Source: Pseudenterobacter timonensis (GTDB lineage: Bacteria; Pseudomonadota; Gammaproteobacteria; Enterobacterales; Enterobacteriaceae). Taken from it: DNA of 64,000 bases. Below are positions 35,369 to 44,191 of this stretch, in pieces. Numbering within the stretch: the first letter of the stretch is position 1; every line of letters begins with the position of its first letter. The notes under the pieces were generated by a model. That model was not told the origin of the DNA and made no database searches. It was given only the letters and a program-made list of their open reading frames with translations. Where the stretch lies: NCBI RefSeq assembly GCF_900021175.1, contig NZ_FCOP01000013.1:1-64000 (forward strand), given 5' to 3'. The translations under genes were made by a program, and so were the position numbers.

Positions 35369-35674
35369 ATGAAACGGTTAACCTGGATCACCGCGCTGCT
35401 GTTAGCGGGCGCTTCCCCTGCCGTGCTGGCTGCTCCCGACTCATGTGAACGCGTTAAAAGCGACATCCAGCAGCGCATTATCAACAATGGCGTACCGGAG
35501 TCGGGCTTTACGCTGGATATTGTGCCAAACGATCAGGCGGATCGCCCTGACGCCCAGGTCGTCGGCCACTGCGCCAACGATACACATAAGATCCTCTATA
35601 CTCGCACCAGCAGCGGTAACTATCCGGTAAGCGGCGCGGCGACGCAAGATGGCGTTCCGGCTGAGCCGCAGTAA
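35369..35674 (+). CDS. ynfD: YnfD, small periplasmic protein (DUF1161)
   Basis: 101 residues from the ATG at 35369, which has AAGGAGAG before it and begins a signal peptide (cleavage after VLA, residue about 19); codons upstream in frame to 35279 are not conserved. The mature part matches E. coli YnfD (APDSCERVKSDIQQRIINNGVP, VVGHCANDTHKILYTR). Two Cys may pair. Function unknown. Confidence 0.93.
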   Translation: MKRLTWITALLLAGASPAVLAAPDSCERVKSDIQQRIINNGVPESGFTLDIVPNDQADRPDAQVVGHCANDTHKILYTRTSSGNYPVSGAATQDGVPAEPQ

Positions 35675-35691
35675 TTTTTTATTCCACTCTG

Positions 35692-35711
35692 ACCCTTGTT
35701 TTGACAAGGGT
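35692..35711 (+). terminator. Terminator of ynfD
   Basis: ACCCTTGT/ACAAGGGT (8-bp stem, 4-base loop) followed by TAATATTT. Confidence 0.5.
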
Positions 35712-35800
35712 TAATATTTGCTACCTCCAAATAAGTAACACTCACCCCCTCGTTAGCCTGATTATCGTTTCGGGCTGAAATCATCAAGCTGGGGTGAGTT

Positions 35801-38239
35801 ATGTCTGAAAAAGAACCGCACGGCGGGATCAGCCGTCGAACACTCGTTAAATCCACCGCCATCGGCTCGCTGGCGATAGCGGCCGGAGGCGTCTCCCTGC
35901 CTTTTGGCCTGAAAAGCGCCGCCGCGGCAGTACAGCAGGCGACAGCGCCGCAGCCGGATAAGGTGGTCTGGGGCGCCTGCTCCGTCAACTGCGGCAGCCG
36001 CTGCGCCCTGCGCCTGCACGTGCGCGACAACGAAGTTTACTGGGTAGAAACCGATAACACCGGCGATGACATCTACGGTAACCATCAGGTGCGCGCCTGC
36101 CTGCGCGGCCGCTCTATCCGTCGGCGCATTAACCATCCTGACCGTCTTAACTATCCTATGAAGCGCGTGGGCAAGCGTGGCGAAGGTAAATTCGAGCGCA
36201 TCAGCTGGGATGAGGCGCTGGATACGGTGGCCGCCAGCCTGAAAAAGGTGGTCAGTCAGTACGGCAACGAAGCGGTCTATATCAACTACTCCTCGGGGAT
36301 CGTCGGAGGCAATATCACCCGCTCCTCCCCCTACGCCTCGCTGGTAGCGCGCCTGATGAACTGCTACGGCGGCTTTCTCAGCCACTACGGCACCTACAGC
36401 ACCGCGCAAATCTCCTGCGCCATGCCCTATACCTACGGCTCGAACGACGGCAACAGCACCTCCGATATTGAAAACACCAGGCTGGTGGTGATGTTTGGCA
36501 ACAATCCGGCAGAGACACGCATGAGCGGCGGCGGCATCACCTACTATCTGGAGCAGGCCCGCGAGCGCTCCAGGGCGCGTATGATCGTTATCGATCCGCG
36601 TTACACCGACACCGCCGCAGGGCGTGAAGACGAGTGGATCCCGATTCGCCCCGGCACCGACGCCGCGCTAGTGTCGGGCATCGCCTGGGTGCTGATTAAT
36701 GAAAATCTCGTCGATCAGCCTTTCCTCGATAAATACTGCGTCGGCTATGACGAAAAGACCCTGCCGGAAGGGGCGCCCGCTAACGGTCATTATAAGGCCT
36801 GGATTCTGGATCAGGGCGAGGATGGCATTGCCAAAACCCCCGCCTGGGCCTCGCGCATCACCGGCATCCCCGAAGATCGCATTATTAAGCTGGCTCGCGA
36901 AATTGGCAGCACGAAACCTGCCTATATCTGCCAGGGGTGGGGACCGCAGCGCCAGGCCAACGGCGAGCTGACCTCCCGCGCCATCGCCATGCTGCCGATT
37001 TTAACCGGCAACGTCGGTATCCACGGCGGCAACAGCGGCGCGCGCGAATCCACCTACACCATCACCATCGAGCGCATGCCGCTGCCGGAGAATCCGGTTA
37101 AAACGCAGATCTCCTGCTTTACCTGGACCGATGCCATTGCGCGCGGCCCGGAGATGACCGCTACCCGCGACGGTGTGCGCGGCAAAGAGAAGCTCGAGGT
37201 TCCGATCAAATTTATCTGGAACTATGCCGGTAACACCCTGATTAACCAGCACTCCGATATCAATAAAACCCACGAGATCCTGCAGGACGATAAGCTGTGC
37301 GAGATGATAGTGGTGATCGACAACTTCATGACCTCCTCCGCGAAGTATGCCGATATCCTGCTGCCGGACCTGATGACCGTAGAGCAGGAAGATATCATTC
37401 CCAACGACTACGCGGGCAATATGGGCTACCTGATCTTCCTCCAGCCCGTCACCGCGCCCAAATTTGAGCGCAGGCCTATCTACTGGATCATGAGCGAGGT
37501 GGCGAAGCGCCTTGGGCCGGATGTTTATCAGCGTTTTACCGAAGGACGTACCCAGGAGCAGTGGCTGCAGTTTCTCTACGCTAAAATGGTGGCGAAAGAT
37601 CCGGCGCTCCCCTCGTATGAGGCGCTGAAAAAGATGGGCATTTACAAGCGGCGCGATCCGGCGGGGCATTTCGTTGCCTATAAAAAATTCCGCGAGGATC
37701 CTGAGGCTAACCCGCTGAAAACCCCTTCAGGTAAAATCGAGATCTACTCCAGCCGGCTGGCAGAGATTGCGTCGACCTGGGAGCTGGCAAAAGATGAAAC
37801 CATCAGTCCGCTACCGGTGTATGCCTCTACCTTTGAGGGCTGGGATGCGCCCGAGCGCAGCAAATTCCCCCTCCAGCTTTTCGGTTTTCACTTCAAGGCC
37901 CGCACTCACTCCAGCTACGGCAATGTAGATGTGCTGCAGGCGGCCTGCCGTCAGGAGGTGTGGCTGAACCCGGTGGATGCGGAGCCGCGCGGCATCAAAA
38001 ATGGCGATCTGGTACGCGTCTTTAACGATCGCGGCGAGTTGCGTATCCCGGCGAAAGTCACGCCGCGCATCATGCCCGGCGTAAGCGCCATGGGCCAGGG
38101 CGCCTGGCATGATGCCGATATGAACGGCGATCGCGTCGATCGCGGCGCCTGCATCAACACCCTTACCACCCATCGCCCCTCCCCGCTGGCCAAGGGAAAC
38201 CCGCAGCACACCAACCTGGTGCAAATCGAGAAGGCGTAA
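35801..38239 (+). CDS. ynfE: YnfE, Tat-exported molybdopterin reductase (DMSO/selenate reductase family)
   Basis: Catalytic subunit, 812 residues, nearer E. coli YnfE than YnfF (it shares SRRTLVKSTAIGSLA and WGACSVNCGSRC). The twin-arginine motif is SRRTLVK at residues 11-17. The [4Fe-4S] cluster ligands are Cys60, Cys64, Cys68 and about Cys100. The molybdenum Ser lies in GTYSTAQIS. In E. coli, YnfE supports selenate reduction in the periplasm with YnfG and YnfH. Only one catalytic gene is present where E. coli has two (ynfE, ynfF). It starts after GGGGTGAG and heads an operon with ynfG, ynfH and dmsD. Confidence 0.96.
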   Translation: MSEKEPHGGISRRTLVKSTAIGSLAIAAGGVSLPFGLKSAAAAVQQATAPQPDKVVWGACSVNCGSRCALRLHVRDNEVYWVETDNTGDDIYGNHQVRACLRGRSIRRRINHPDRLNYPMKRVGKRGEGKFERISWDEALDTVAASLKKVVSQYGNEAVYINYSSGIVGGNITRSSPYASLVARLMNCYGGFLSHYGTYSTAQISCAMPYTYGSNDGNSTSDIENTRLVVMFGNNPAETRMSGGGITYYLEQARERSRARMIVIDPRYTDTAAGREDEWIPIRPGTDAALVSGIAWVLINENLVDQPFLDKYCVGYDEKTLPEGAPANGHYKAWILDQGEDGIAKTPAWASRITGIPEDRIIKLAREIGSTKPAYICQGWGPQRQANGELTSRAIAMLPILTGNVGIHGGNSGARESTYTITIERMPLPENPVKTQISCFTWTDAIARGPEMTATRDGVRGKEKLEVPIKFIWNYAGNTLINQHSDINKTHEILQDDKLCEMIVVIDNFMTSSAKYADILLPDLMTVEQEDIIPNDYAGNMGYLIFLQPVTAPKFERRPIYWIMSEVAKRLGPDVYQRFTEGRTQEQWLQFLYAKMVAKDPALPSYEALKKMGIYKRRDPAGHFVAYKKFREDPEANPLKTPSGKIEIYSSRLAEIASTWELAKDETISPLPVYASTFEGWDAPERSKFPLQLFGFHFKARTHSSYGNVDVLQAACRQEVWLNPVDAEPRGIKNGDLVRVFNDRGELRIPAKVTPRIMPGVSAMGQGAWHDADMNGDRVDRGACINTLTTHRPSPLAKGNPQHTNLVQIEKA

Positions 38240-38249
38240 GGAGTAACCC

Positions 38250-38864
38250 ATGACACAGTACGGATTTTATATTGACTCCAGCCGCTGCACCGGATGTAAA
38301 ACCTGCGAGCTGGCCTGCAAGGACTACAAGGATTTAACCCCGGAGGTCAGCTTTCGCCGTATCTACGAATACGCGGGCGGCGACTGGCAGGAGGACAACG
38401 GCGTCTGGCACCAGAACGTCTTTGCCTACTACCTCTCCATCTCCTGCAACCACTGCGAAGACCCGGCCTGCACCAAAGTCTGCCCCAGCGGGGCGATGCA
38501 CAAGCGCGAGGATGGCTTTGTGGTGGTTAACGAGGATGTCTGCATCGGCTGCCGCTACTGCCATATGGCCTGTCCGTACGGCGCGCCGCAGTACAACGCC
38601 GCCAAAGGGCATATGACCAAGTGCGACGGCTGTCATGAGCGCGTGGCGGAGGGCAAAAAGCCGATCTGCGTGGAGTCCTGCCCGCTGCGCGCGCTCGATT
38701 TCGGACCGATTGAGGAGCTTCGCCGGAAGCATGGCAAGCTGGCGGCGGTTGCGCCGCTGCCCTCGGCGCACTTTACGAAGCCGAATATTGTGATTAAACC
38801 CAACGCCAACAGCCGCCCGACGGGCGATACCACCGGCTATCTGGCAAACCCGAAGGAGGTGTGA
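38250..38864 (+). CDS. ynfG: YnfG, four-cluster iron-sulfur subunit
   Basis: 204 residues, DmsB-type electron-transfer subunit, matching E. coli YnfG (205). Four [4Fe-4S] motifs are seen: CTGCKTCELAC, CNHCEDPACTKVCPSGA, CIGCRYCHMACPYGAP and CDGCHERVAEGKKPICVESCPLRAL. It passes electrons from the membrane anchor YnfH to YnfE. It begins ten bases after ynfE, with AAGGAG as ribosome site. Confidence 0.96.
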   Translation: MTQYGFYIDSSRCTGCKTCELACKDYKDLTPEVSFRRIYEYAGGDWQEDNGVWHQNVFAYYLSISCNHCEDPACTKVCPSGAMHKREDGFVVVNEDVCIGCRYCHMACPYGAPQYNAAKGHMTKCDGCHERVAEGKKPICVESCPLRALDFGPIEELRRKHGKLAAVAPLPSAHFTKPNIVIKPNANSRPTGDTTGYLANPKEV

Positions 38865-38865
38865 G

Positions 38866-39720
38866 ATGGGAAACGGATGGCATGAGTGGCCGCTGGTGAT
38901 CTTCACCGTTTTTGGGCAGTGCGTGGCAGGCGCGCTGATCGTGATGGGGCTGGTCTGGCTTAAGTCGCGCGACGAGGCGGCCCGCGCGCGCCTCATACGC
39001 AGCATGTTCTTTCTGTGGGTGGTGATGGGGGTCGGTTTTGTCGCCTCGATTCTGCATCTCGGTTCGCCGCTGCGGGCCTTTAACTCCCTTAACCGGGTGG
39101 GGGCCTCGGCGCTGAGTAACGAAATCGCCGCAGGTTCGCTCTTCTTTGCGGTGGGCGGTATCGGCTGGCTCGTGGCGTTTTTAGGTAAAATGCCCGCCGT
39201 CGCCGGAAAGCTCTGGGCCATTGTCAGTATGGTACTGGGTATCCTCTTTATCGGGGCGATGACGCACGTCTACCAGATCGATACCGTTCCTACCTGGCAC
39301 AACGGCTTTACGACGCTGAGCTTTTTCCTGACCGCCGCGCTGGCGGGCCCGCTCTTCGCCGCCCTTCTGCTGCATAGCGCCGGGGTCAGTTTTAACGCCG
39401 GACGCGCCGCCGCTCTCAGCGTACTGGCGCTGCTGGCGACCGTGGCGGTGGTGGTGATGCAAAGCAACGGGCTGGGGGCTATCCAAAGCGCAATTCAGCA
39501 GGCCAGCGCGCTGTTGCCTGACTATGGCGCGCTGCAGGTCTGGCGTATCATATTGCTTGCCGCCGGACTCGGCTGCTGGATCTGCCCGCTGGTGCGCCGA
39601 CAGGAGCCGAAAACGCCGGGCCTGGCGGCGGGCATTCTGCTGGTGTTGGCAGGTGAACTGATTGGCCGTGGACTCTTTTATGGTCTGCACATGACCGTCG
39701 GCGTGGCAATTGCCGGTTAA
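38866..39720 (+). CDS. ynfH: YnfH, membrane anchor of the reductase
   Basis: 284 residues, the length of E. coli YnfH, with eight membrane segments; DmsC-type menaquinol-oxidising anchor. It starts one base after the ynfG stop (GGAGGTGTGAG ATG), so is translationally coupled. It contains the conserved early block HEWPLVIFTVFGQCVAGALI. It holds the YnfEFG complex on the periplasmic face. Confidence 0.95.
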   Translation: MGNGWHEWPLVIFTVFGQCVAGALIVMGLVWLKSRDEAARARLIRSMFFLWVVMGVGFVASILHLGSPLRAFNSLNRVGASALSNEIAAGSLFFAVGGIGWLVAFLGKMPAVAGKLWAIVSMVLGILFIGAMTHVYQIDTVPTWHNGFTTLSFFLTAALAGPLFAALLLHSAGVSFNAGRAAALSVLALLATVAVVVMQSNGLGAIQSAIQQASALLPDYGALQVWRIILLAAGLGCWICPLVRRQEPKTPGLAAGILLVLAGELIGRGLFYGLHMTVGVAIAG

Positions 39721-39761
39721 TAACAAAGCGCGGGACAACCCGCGCAACAAGGATTGATCTC

Positions 39762-40376
39762 ATGACTGAACTGTCCCAACGCGAATCTTTCGCGTTTTGC
39801 GCCAGGGTGTTAGGTGCCCTGTTCTACTACCCGCCGGAGAGCGAGCAGGCCGCGCCGCTGGTCGCCGCCCTGACGCAGAGCGACTGGTGGCGGGACTGGC
39901 CGCTGGCGGAGGAAAGCCTGCTGCCGCTGGCAAAAGCGATGCGTGAACCCGCAACGGAGCCCCTGAGGGACGCCTGGCAGCGGCTCTTCATCGGCCCGTG
40001 GGCGCTGCCTGCGCCGCCGTGGGGCTCCGTCTGGCTCGATCGGGAGTCGGTACTGTTTGGAGAGTCAACTCTCTCGCTGCGCCAGTGGATGCGCGATAAC
40101 AATATCCATTTCGCGATGGAGCAGAACGAGCCGGAAGATAGCTTTGGCGCGCTGCTGTTGCTCACCGCCTGGCTTACGGAAACGGAACGCGACGCCGAGC
40201 GTGACCAGCTGCTGGCATGGCACCTGTTGCCATGGAGTAAACGGTTTTTAGCGGTGTTAGCCGAACAGGCGAATCATCCCTTCTACGTTGCGCTGGCAAA
40301 GCTGGCCCAACTGACGCTGGCGCAGTGGCAGGAAGGGCTGCTTATCCCGGTTGCCGATAAGCCGCTCTGGCGTTAA
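39762..40376 (+). CDS. dmsD: DmsD, Tat chaperone for DMSO reductase-family enzymes
   Basis: 204 residues, as E. coli DmsD (redox enzyme maturation protein). It binds the twin-arginine leader of DmsA and YnfE/F and guides cofactor loading before export. Conserved parts include the leader-binding region WLDRESVLFGESTLSLRQWM and EPEDSFGALLLL. It ends the ynfE-ynfG-ynfH-dmsD operon, 41 bases after ynfH, and its own substrate YnfE is encoded at the start of the operon. Confidence 0.96.
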   Translation: MTELSQRESFAFCARVLGALFYYPPESEQAAPLVAALTQSDWWRDWPLAEESLLPLAKAMREPATEPLRDAWQRLFIGPWALPAPPWGSVWLDRESVLFGESTLSLRQWMRDNNIHFAMEQNEPEDSFGALLLLTAWLTETERDAERDQLLAWHLLPWSKRFLAVLAEQANHPFYVALAKLAQLTLAQWQEGLLIPVADKPLWR

Positions 40377-40382
40377 TCCTCA

Positions 40383-40410
40383 GCCCGCGCGTCTGGCGCG
40401 CGGGCCTCCT
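40383..40410 (+). terminator. Terminator of the ynfE-dmsD operon
   Basis: GCCCGCGC/GCGCGGGC with a 7-base loop, then CTCCTGTTT. The remaining ~240 bp to the next gene hold two TTGCTATA elements (40561, 40618). Confidence 0.5.
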
Positions 40411-40617
40411 GTTTGTGACGTTGTCACCTTCACCGCTCCGCTTTTAAGACTATTCTGCACCGCCCCGCTCAGCCCTTATGCCACAGGGCGTAACCCTGGA
40501 TTTACAGCACCCCGCGCGGATCACACATTTCCCCTCCTGGCTGGAACCCTTCCCATCGCCTTGCTATAGCTGAACTACCCCTGCCGAAACATGGCATAAC
40601 AACAGGCAATCACAGGA

Positions 40618-40627
40618 TTGCTATAAC
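40618..40627 (+). promoter_or_regulatory. Possible -10 of the OsmU-type operon
   Basis: TTGCTATAAC is an extended -10-like element (TG-N-TATAAC), also near the sigma-S form CTATA, 26 bp before the first permease gene. A second TTGCTATA lies 57 bp upstream. No -35 is clear. Salmonella osmU is induced by high osmolarity. Confidence 0.35.
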
Positions 40628-40652
40628 ACATGCACCCAGGGAGCACATCACC

Positions 40653-41363
40653 ATGTACTCGTCGTTCCTTAAACGTTCGTTGCTATTCGTGGGTTTGATC
40701 GTTTTCATTCTCGCCCTTCTGGTCTGGGGGGTGGGTCCGGAGACGATTAAAGCGCGCCAGGTCGACCTTATCTATCTCGGCGAGCAGCATCTCAAACTGG
40801 TTTTTAGCTCCATGTTCTTTGCCCTGCTGGTGGGGATCCCCAGCGGAATTTTGCTGAGCCGTCCTGCGGCGCGCGGCATCGCTGAATATGTGATGCAGAT
40901 TTTTAACGTCGGTAACACCCTGCCGCCGCTGGCGGTGCTGGCGCTGGCGATGATCGTGATTGGTATCGGGGATAAGCCCGCCATTATCGCCCTGTTCCTC
41001 GCCTCGCTGCTGCCCATTGTCCGCAACACCTATGCCGGATTGTGTTCAGTACCAGCCTCGCTGATTGAGGCGGCTAACGGTATCGGCATGACCAAATGGC
41101 AGCGGCTGCGCCAGGTGGAGCTGCCCAACGCCTGGCCGGTGATGCTATCCGGTATTCGCATCGCTACCGCCATTAACGTCGGCACCGCGCCGCTCGCCTT
41201 CCTGATTGGCGCCAGCAGCTATGGCGAGCTGATTTTCCCCGGCATCTACCTCAACGATTTCCCGACGCTGATTTTGGGCGCGGTGGCCACGGCGCTCTTT
41301 GCGCTGATTCTGGACACCCTGCTTGCCGAGCTTGGCCGTCTGCTCAGCCCGCACACCGCCTGA
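40653..41363 (+). CDS. osmY: Osmoprotectant ABC transporter permease, OsmY of OsmU
   Basis: 236 residues, about six membrane segments, BPD-transport type inner-membrane permease with the ATPase-coupling EAA loop (IEAANGIGMTKWQRLRQVELPNAWP). First gene of a four-gene set permease, binding protein, permease, ATPase that matches the Salmonella osmU (osmV-osmW-osmX-osmY) locus, which there also adjoins the dms-like genes. OsmU imports glycine betaine and choline-O-sulfate. The name must not be confused with the unrelated E. coli osmY. Confidence 0.85.
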   Translation: MYSSFLKRSLLFVGLIVFILALLVWGVGPETIKARQVDLIYLGEQHLKLVFSSMFFALLVGIPSGILLSRPAARGIAEYVMQIFNVGNTLPPLAVLALAMIVIGIGDKPAIIALFLASLLPIVRNTYAGLCSVPASLIEAANGIGMTKWQRLRQVELPNAWPVMLSGIRIATAINVGTAPLAFLIGASSYGELIFPGIYLNDFPTLILGAVATALFALILDTLLAELGRLLSPHTA

Positions 41364-41384
41364 TAAGAATAATAAGGAGCTTCG

Positions 41385-42284
41385 ATGAAACCTGTTTCCG
41401 TCCTGAAGGCGCTTTTTGTCGCCGCGCTCTTCGCCGCCCAGGCGCAGGCCGCGCCGATCATTCTCGCCACCAAAAGCTTTACCGAGCAGCATATCCTCTC
41501 GGCCATGACCGTACAGTATCTGCAGAAAAAGGGATTTCAGGTCCAGCCACAAACCAATATCGCCACGGTTATCTCCCGTAATGCGATGATCAACAAGCAG
41601 ATCGATATGACCTGGGAATACACCGGCACCTCGCTCATCATCTTTAACCACATCAACAAACGGATGTCGCCCGAAGAGTCTTACGAGACGGTGAAGCGTC
41701 TGGATGCGAAGCACGGTCTGGTCTGGCTGAAGCCCGCCGATATGAACAACACCTACGCCTTCGCCATGCAGCGCAAGCGTGCCGAGGCGGAGCACATTAA
41801 CACCATGTCCGACCTGGTGGCGAAGATTGAGCAGGTGCGAAAAACCGACCCCGATCATAACTGGATGCTGGGGCTGGATCTGGAGTTCGCCGGGCGCAGC
41901 GACGGCATGAAGCCGCTGCAGGAGGCCTATAACATGAAGCTCGACCGCCCGCAGATCCGCCAGATGGACCCGGGCCTGGTCTATAACGCGGTACGCGACG
42001 GCTTCGTCGACGCTGGCCTGATCTATACCACTGACGGACGCGTGAAGGGCTTCGACCTTAAAGTGCTGGAGGATGACAAGGGCTTCTTCCCGAGCTACGC
42101 GGTCACCCCGGTGGTGCGTAAAGATACTCTGGAAGCGAACCCTGGCCTTGAAGAGGCGCTTAACACCCTCTCCGCCCAGCTCAACAACGATGTGATTACC
42201 GAGCTGAACAAACGGGTCGATATCGATCACCAGTCACCGCAGCAGGTCGCCCGAGATTTCCTGCGTAGCAAGCATCTGCTGTAA
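41385..42284 (+). CDS. osmX: Osmoprotectant substrate-binding protein, OsmX of OsmU
   Basis: 299 residues with a Sec signal peptide ([11 protein letters not shown] to AQA-APIIL, residue about 23). Periplasmic glycine betaine/choline-binding protein family (OpuCC/ProX-like): [14 protein letters not shown] and [11 protein letters not shown] are its hallmark blocks. It starts 21 bases after the permease with AAGGAGC. It delivers substrate to the flanking permeases. Confidence 0.88.
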   Translation: MKPVSVLKALFVAALFAAQAQAAPIILATKSFTEQHILSAMTVQYLQKKGFQVQPQTNIATVISRNAMINKQIDMTWEYTGTSLIIFNHINKRMSPEESYETVKRLDAKHGLVWLKPADMNNTYAFAMQRKRAEAEHINTMSDLVAKIEQVRKTDPDHNWMLGLDLEFAGRSDGMKPLQEAYNMKLDRPQIRQMDPGLVYNAVRDGFVDAGLIYTTDGRVKGFDLKVLEDDKGFFPSYAVTPVVRKDTLEANPGLEEALNTLSAQLNNDVITELNKRVDIDHQSPQQVARDFLRSKHLL

Positions 42285-42293
42285 GGAGGCGTC

Positions 42294-42941
42294 ATGGATA
42301 CGATTCATTACATTATCGACAACTGGGGTTATCTGCTGACGCTCACCTTCCAGCATCTCTGGCTGGTGGCCCTGGCGGTCGGGCTGGCGATTATTATCGG
42401 CGTGCCGCTGGGTATTCTTATCGTGCGTCACAAATGGCTGGCGACGCCGGTGCTGGGAATCGCCACTATCGTGCTGACCATTCCCTCTATCGCCCTGTTC
42501 GGGTTGATGATCCCGCTCTTTTCGCTGATCGGTCAGGGAATTGGCGCCCTGCCCGCCATTACCGCAGTGTTTCTCTACTCGCTGCTGCCGATTGTGCGTA
42601 ACACCCACACCGCCCTCGACAGTCTGCCGCCGGGCCTGCGTGAAGCGGGACGCGGTATCGGCATGACCTTCTGGCAACGCCTGCGCTGGGTGGAGATCCC
42701 GATGGCGCTGCCGGTGATTTTTGGCGGCATTCGTACCGCCGTCGTGATGAATATCGGCGTGATGGCCATCGCGGCGGTAATTGGCGCGGGTGGCCTGGGG
42801 CTGCTGTTACTCAACGGCATTGGCGGCAGCGACGTGCGTCTGCTTATTGCCGGTGCGCTGATGATTTGTCTTTTAGCGATTGTGCTCGACTGGCTGCTGC
42901 ATCGCCTGCAGATCGCGCTGACTCCAAAGGGGATTCGTTAA
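42294..42941 (+). CDS. osmW: Osmoprotectant ABC transporter permease, OsmW of OsmU
   Basis: 215 residues, about five membrane segments, second inner-membrane permease, with EAA loop REAGRGIGMTFWQRLRWVEIPMALP. It follows the binding protein by nine bases (AAGGAGGC before the start), and its TAA overlaps the ATG of the ATPase gene (TAATG at 42939-42943), indicating coupled translation. Confidence 0.86.
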   Translation: MDTIHYIIDNWGYLLTLTFQHLWLVALAVGLAIIIGVPLGILIVRHKWLATPVLGIATIVLTIPSIALFGLMIPLFSLIGQGIGALPAITAVFLYSLLPIVRNTHTALDSLPPGLREAGRGIGMTFWQRLRWVEIPMALPVIFGGIRTAVVMNIGVMAIAAVIGAGGLGLLLLNGIGGSDVRLLIAGALMICLLAIVLDWLLHRLQIALTPKGIR

Positions 42942-44083
42942 TGATTAAACTCGAAAATCTCACCAAACAATTTACCCAGAAAAACGGTCAGATTTTTAAG
43001 GCTGTGGACAATATTAACCTCAACGTGCCCGAGGGGGAGATGTGCGTTCTGCTGGGGCCGTCCGGCTGCGGCAAGACCACTACGCTGAAGATGATTAACC
43101 GCCTTATCGCTCCCAGCAGCGGCAAGATTTTTATCAACGGCGAAGATACCAGCGGGATGGATACCGTCACCCTGCGTCGCAATATCGGCTATGTGATCCA
43201 GCAGATTGGCCTGTTTCCCAATATGACCATCGAAGAGAACATTACCGTCGTGCCGCGGATGCTGGGCTGGGATAAGGCCCGCTGTAAATCACGCGCCGAA
43301 GAGCTGATGGATATGGTGGCGCTCGATCCGCATAAGTTTCTCCACCGCTATCCGCGCGAGATGTCCGGCGGCCAGCAGCAGCGTATCGGCGTGATCCGCG
43401 CGCTGGCGGCAGATCCGCCGGTACTGCTGATGGATGAACCTTTCGGCGCAGTCGACCCGATTAACCGCGAGGTGATCCAGAACCAGTTTCTGGAGATGCA
43501 ACGCAAGCTGAGAAAAACGGTTATGCTGGTGAGCCACGATATCGACGAAGCGCTGAAGCTCGGCGATCGTATCGCGGTCTTTCGTCAGGGCCATATCGTG
43601 CAGTGCGCCAGCCCGGACGAGCTGCTGGCGAAACCGGCGAACGAGTTTGTCGGCTCCTTTGTCGGCCAGGACCGCACGCTCAAGCGTCTGCTGCTGGTTT
43701 CCGCTGGCGACGTCACCGATCAGCAGCCAACCCTGACGGCCCGCCCTTCCACGCCGCTGCCGGAGGCGTTCGCCATCATGGACGATAACGATATTCGCGC
43801 TATCACCGTGGTGGATGAAAACGGCAAACCGCTGGGCTTTGTCAAACGCCGCGAGGCACGCAACGCTACCGGCACCTGCGCCGATCTGCTGCATCCGTTC
43901 CGCATGACCGGCAAAGCGGAAGATAACCTGCGCGTAGTGCTGTCGCGTCTGTATGAGAGCAACACCAGCTGGATGCCCATTGTGGATGAAGAGGGTCGCT
44001 ATAACGGGGAGATCTCCCAGGACTATATCGCCGAGTACCTCAGCTCCGGTAAAACCCGCCGCGCGCTCAATATCCACAGCTAA
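42941..44083 (+). CDS. osmV: Osmoprotectant ABC transporter ATPase, OsmV of OsmU
   Basis: 380 residues from the ATG at 42941; an in-frame extension to 42866 lies within osmW and is rejected. Walker A GPSGCGKT is at residues 39-46, the signature MSGGQQQRIGV and Walker B VLLMDEPFGAVD follow, and the last ~130 residues contain paired CBS-like domains (AFAIMDDNDIRAITVVDENG, TSWMPIVDEEGRY), which in OpuA/OpuC sense ionic strength. It powers betaine uptake with the three upstream genes. Confidence 0.9.
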   Translation: MIKLENLTKQFTQKNGQIFKAVDNINLNVPEGEMCVLLGPSGCGKTTTLKMINRLIAPSSGKIFINGEDTSGMDTVTLRRNIGYVIQQIGLFPNMTIEENITVVPRMLGWDKARCKSRAEELMDMVALDPHKFLHRYPREMSGGQQQRIGVIRALAADPPVLLMDEPFGAVDPINREVIQNQFLEMQRKLRKTVMLVSHDIDEALKLGDRIAVFRQGHIVQCASPDELLAKPANEFVGSFVGQDRTLKRLLLVSAGDVTDQQPTLTARPSTPLPEAFAIMDDNDIRAITVVDENGKPLGFVKRREARNATGTCADLLHPFRMTGKAEDNLRVVLSRLYESNTSWMPIVDEEGRYNGEISQDYIAEYLSSGKTRRALNIHS

Positions 44084-44088
44084 ACGCC

Positions 44089-44117
44089 ACCCTCACCCGC
44101 CCGGGTGAGGGTAATTT
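44089..44117 (+). terminator. Terminator of the OsmU-type operon
   Basis: A near-perfect ACCCTCACCC/GGGTGAGGGT stem followed by AATTT, five bases after the stop. Confidence 0.6.
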
Positions 44118-44191
44118 ACCGCACGGATAACTTTTGCTAACCCCGCGTTTTCGCTTCACAATATTCTTTTCTTCTCATCTCGTGATTCATC

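Noticed and set aside
35701-35714. FNR-like TTGAC-N4-GTTAA upstream of ynfE
   Set aside because: The bases are the loop and right arm of the ynfD terminator hairpin, and the match to FNR is poor (three mismatches).
42866-42940. 25-codon upstream extension of the OsmV ATPase
   Set aside because: It lies within osmW in another frame; the ATG at 42941 overlapping the osmW stop begins the conserved domain.
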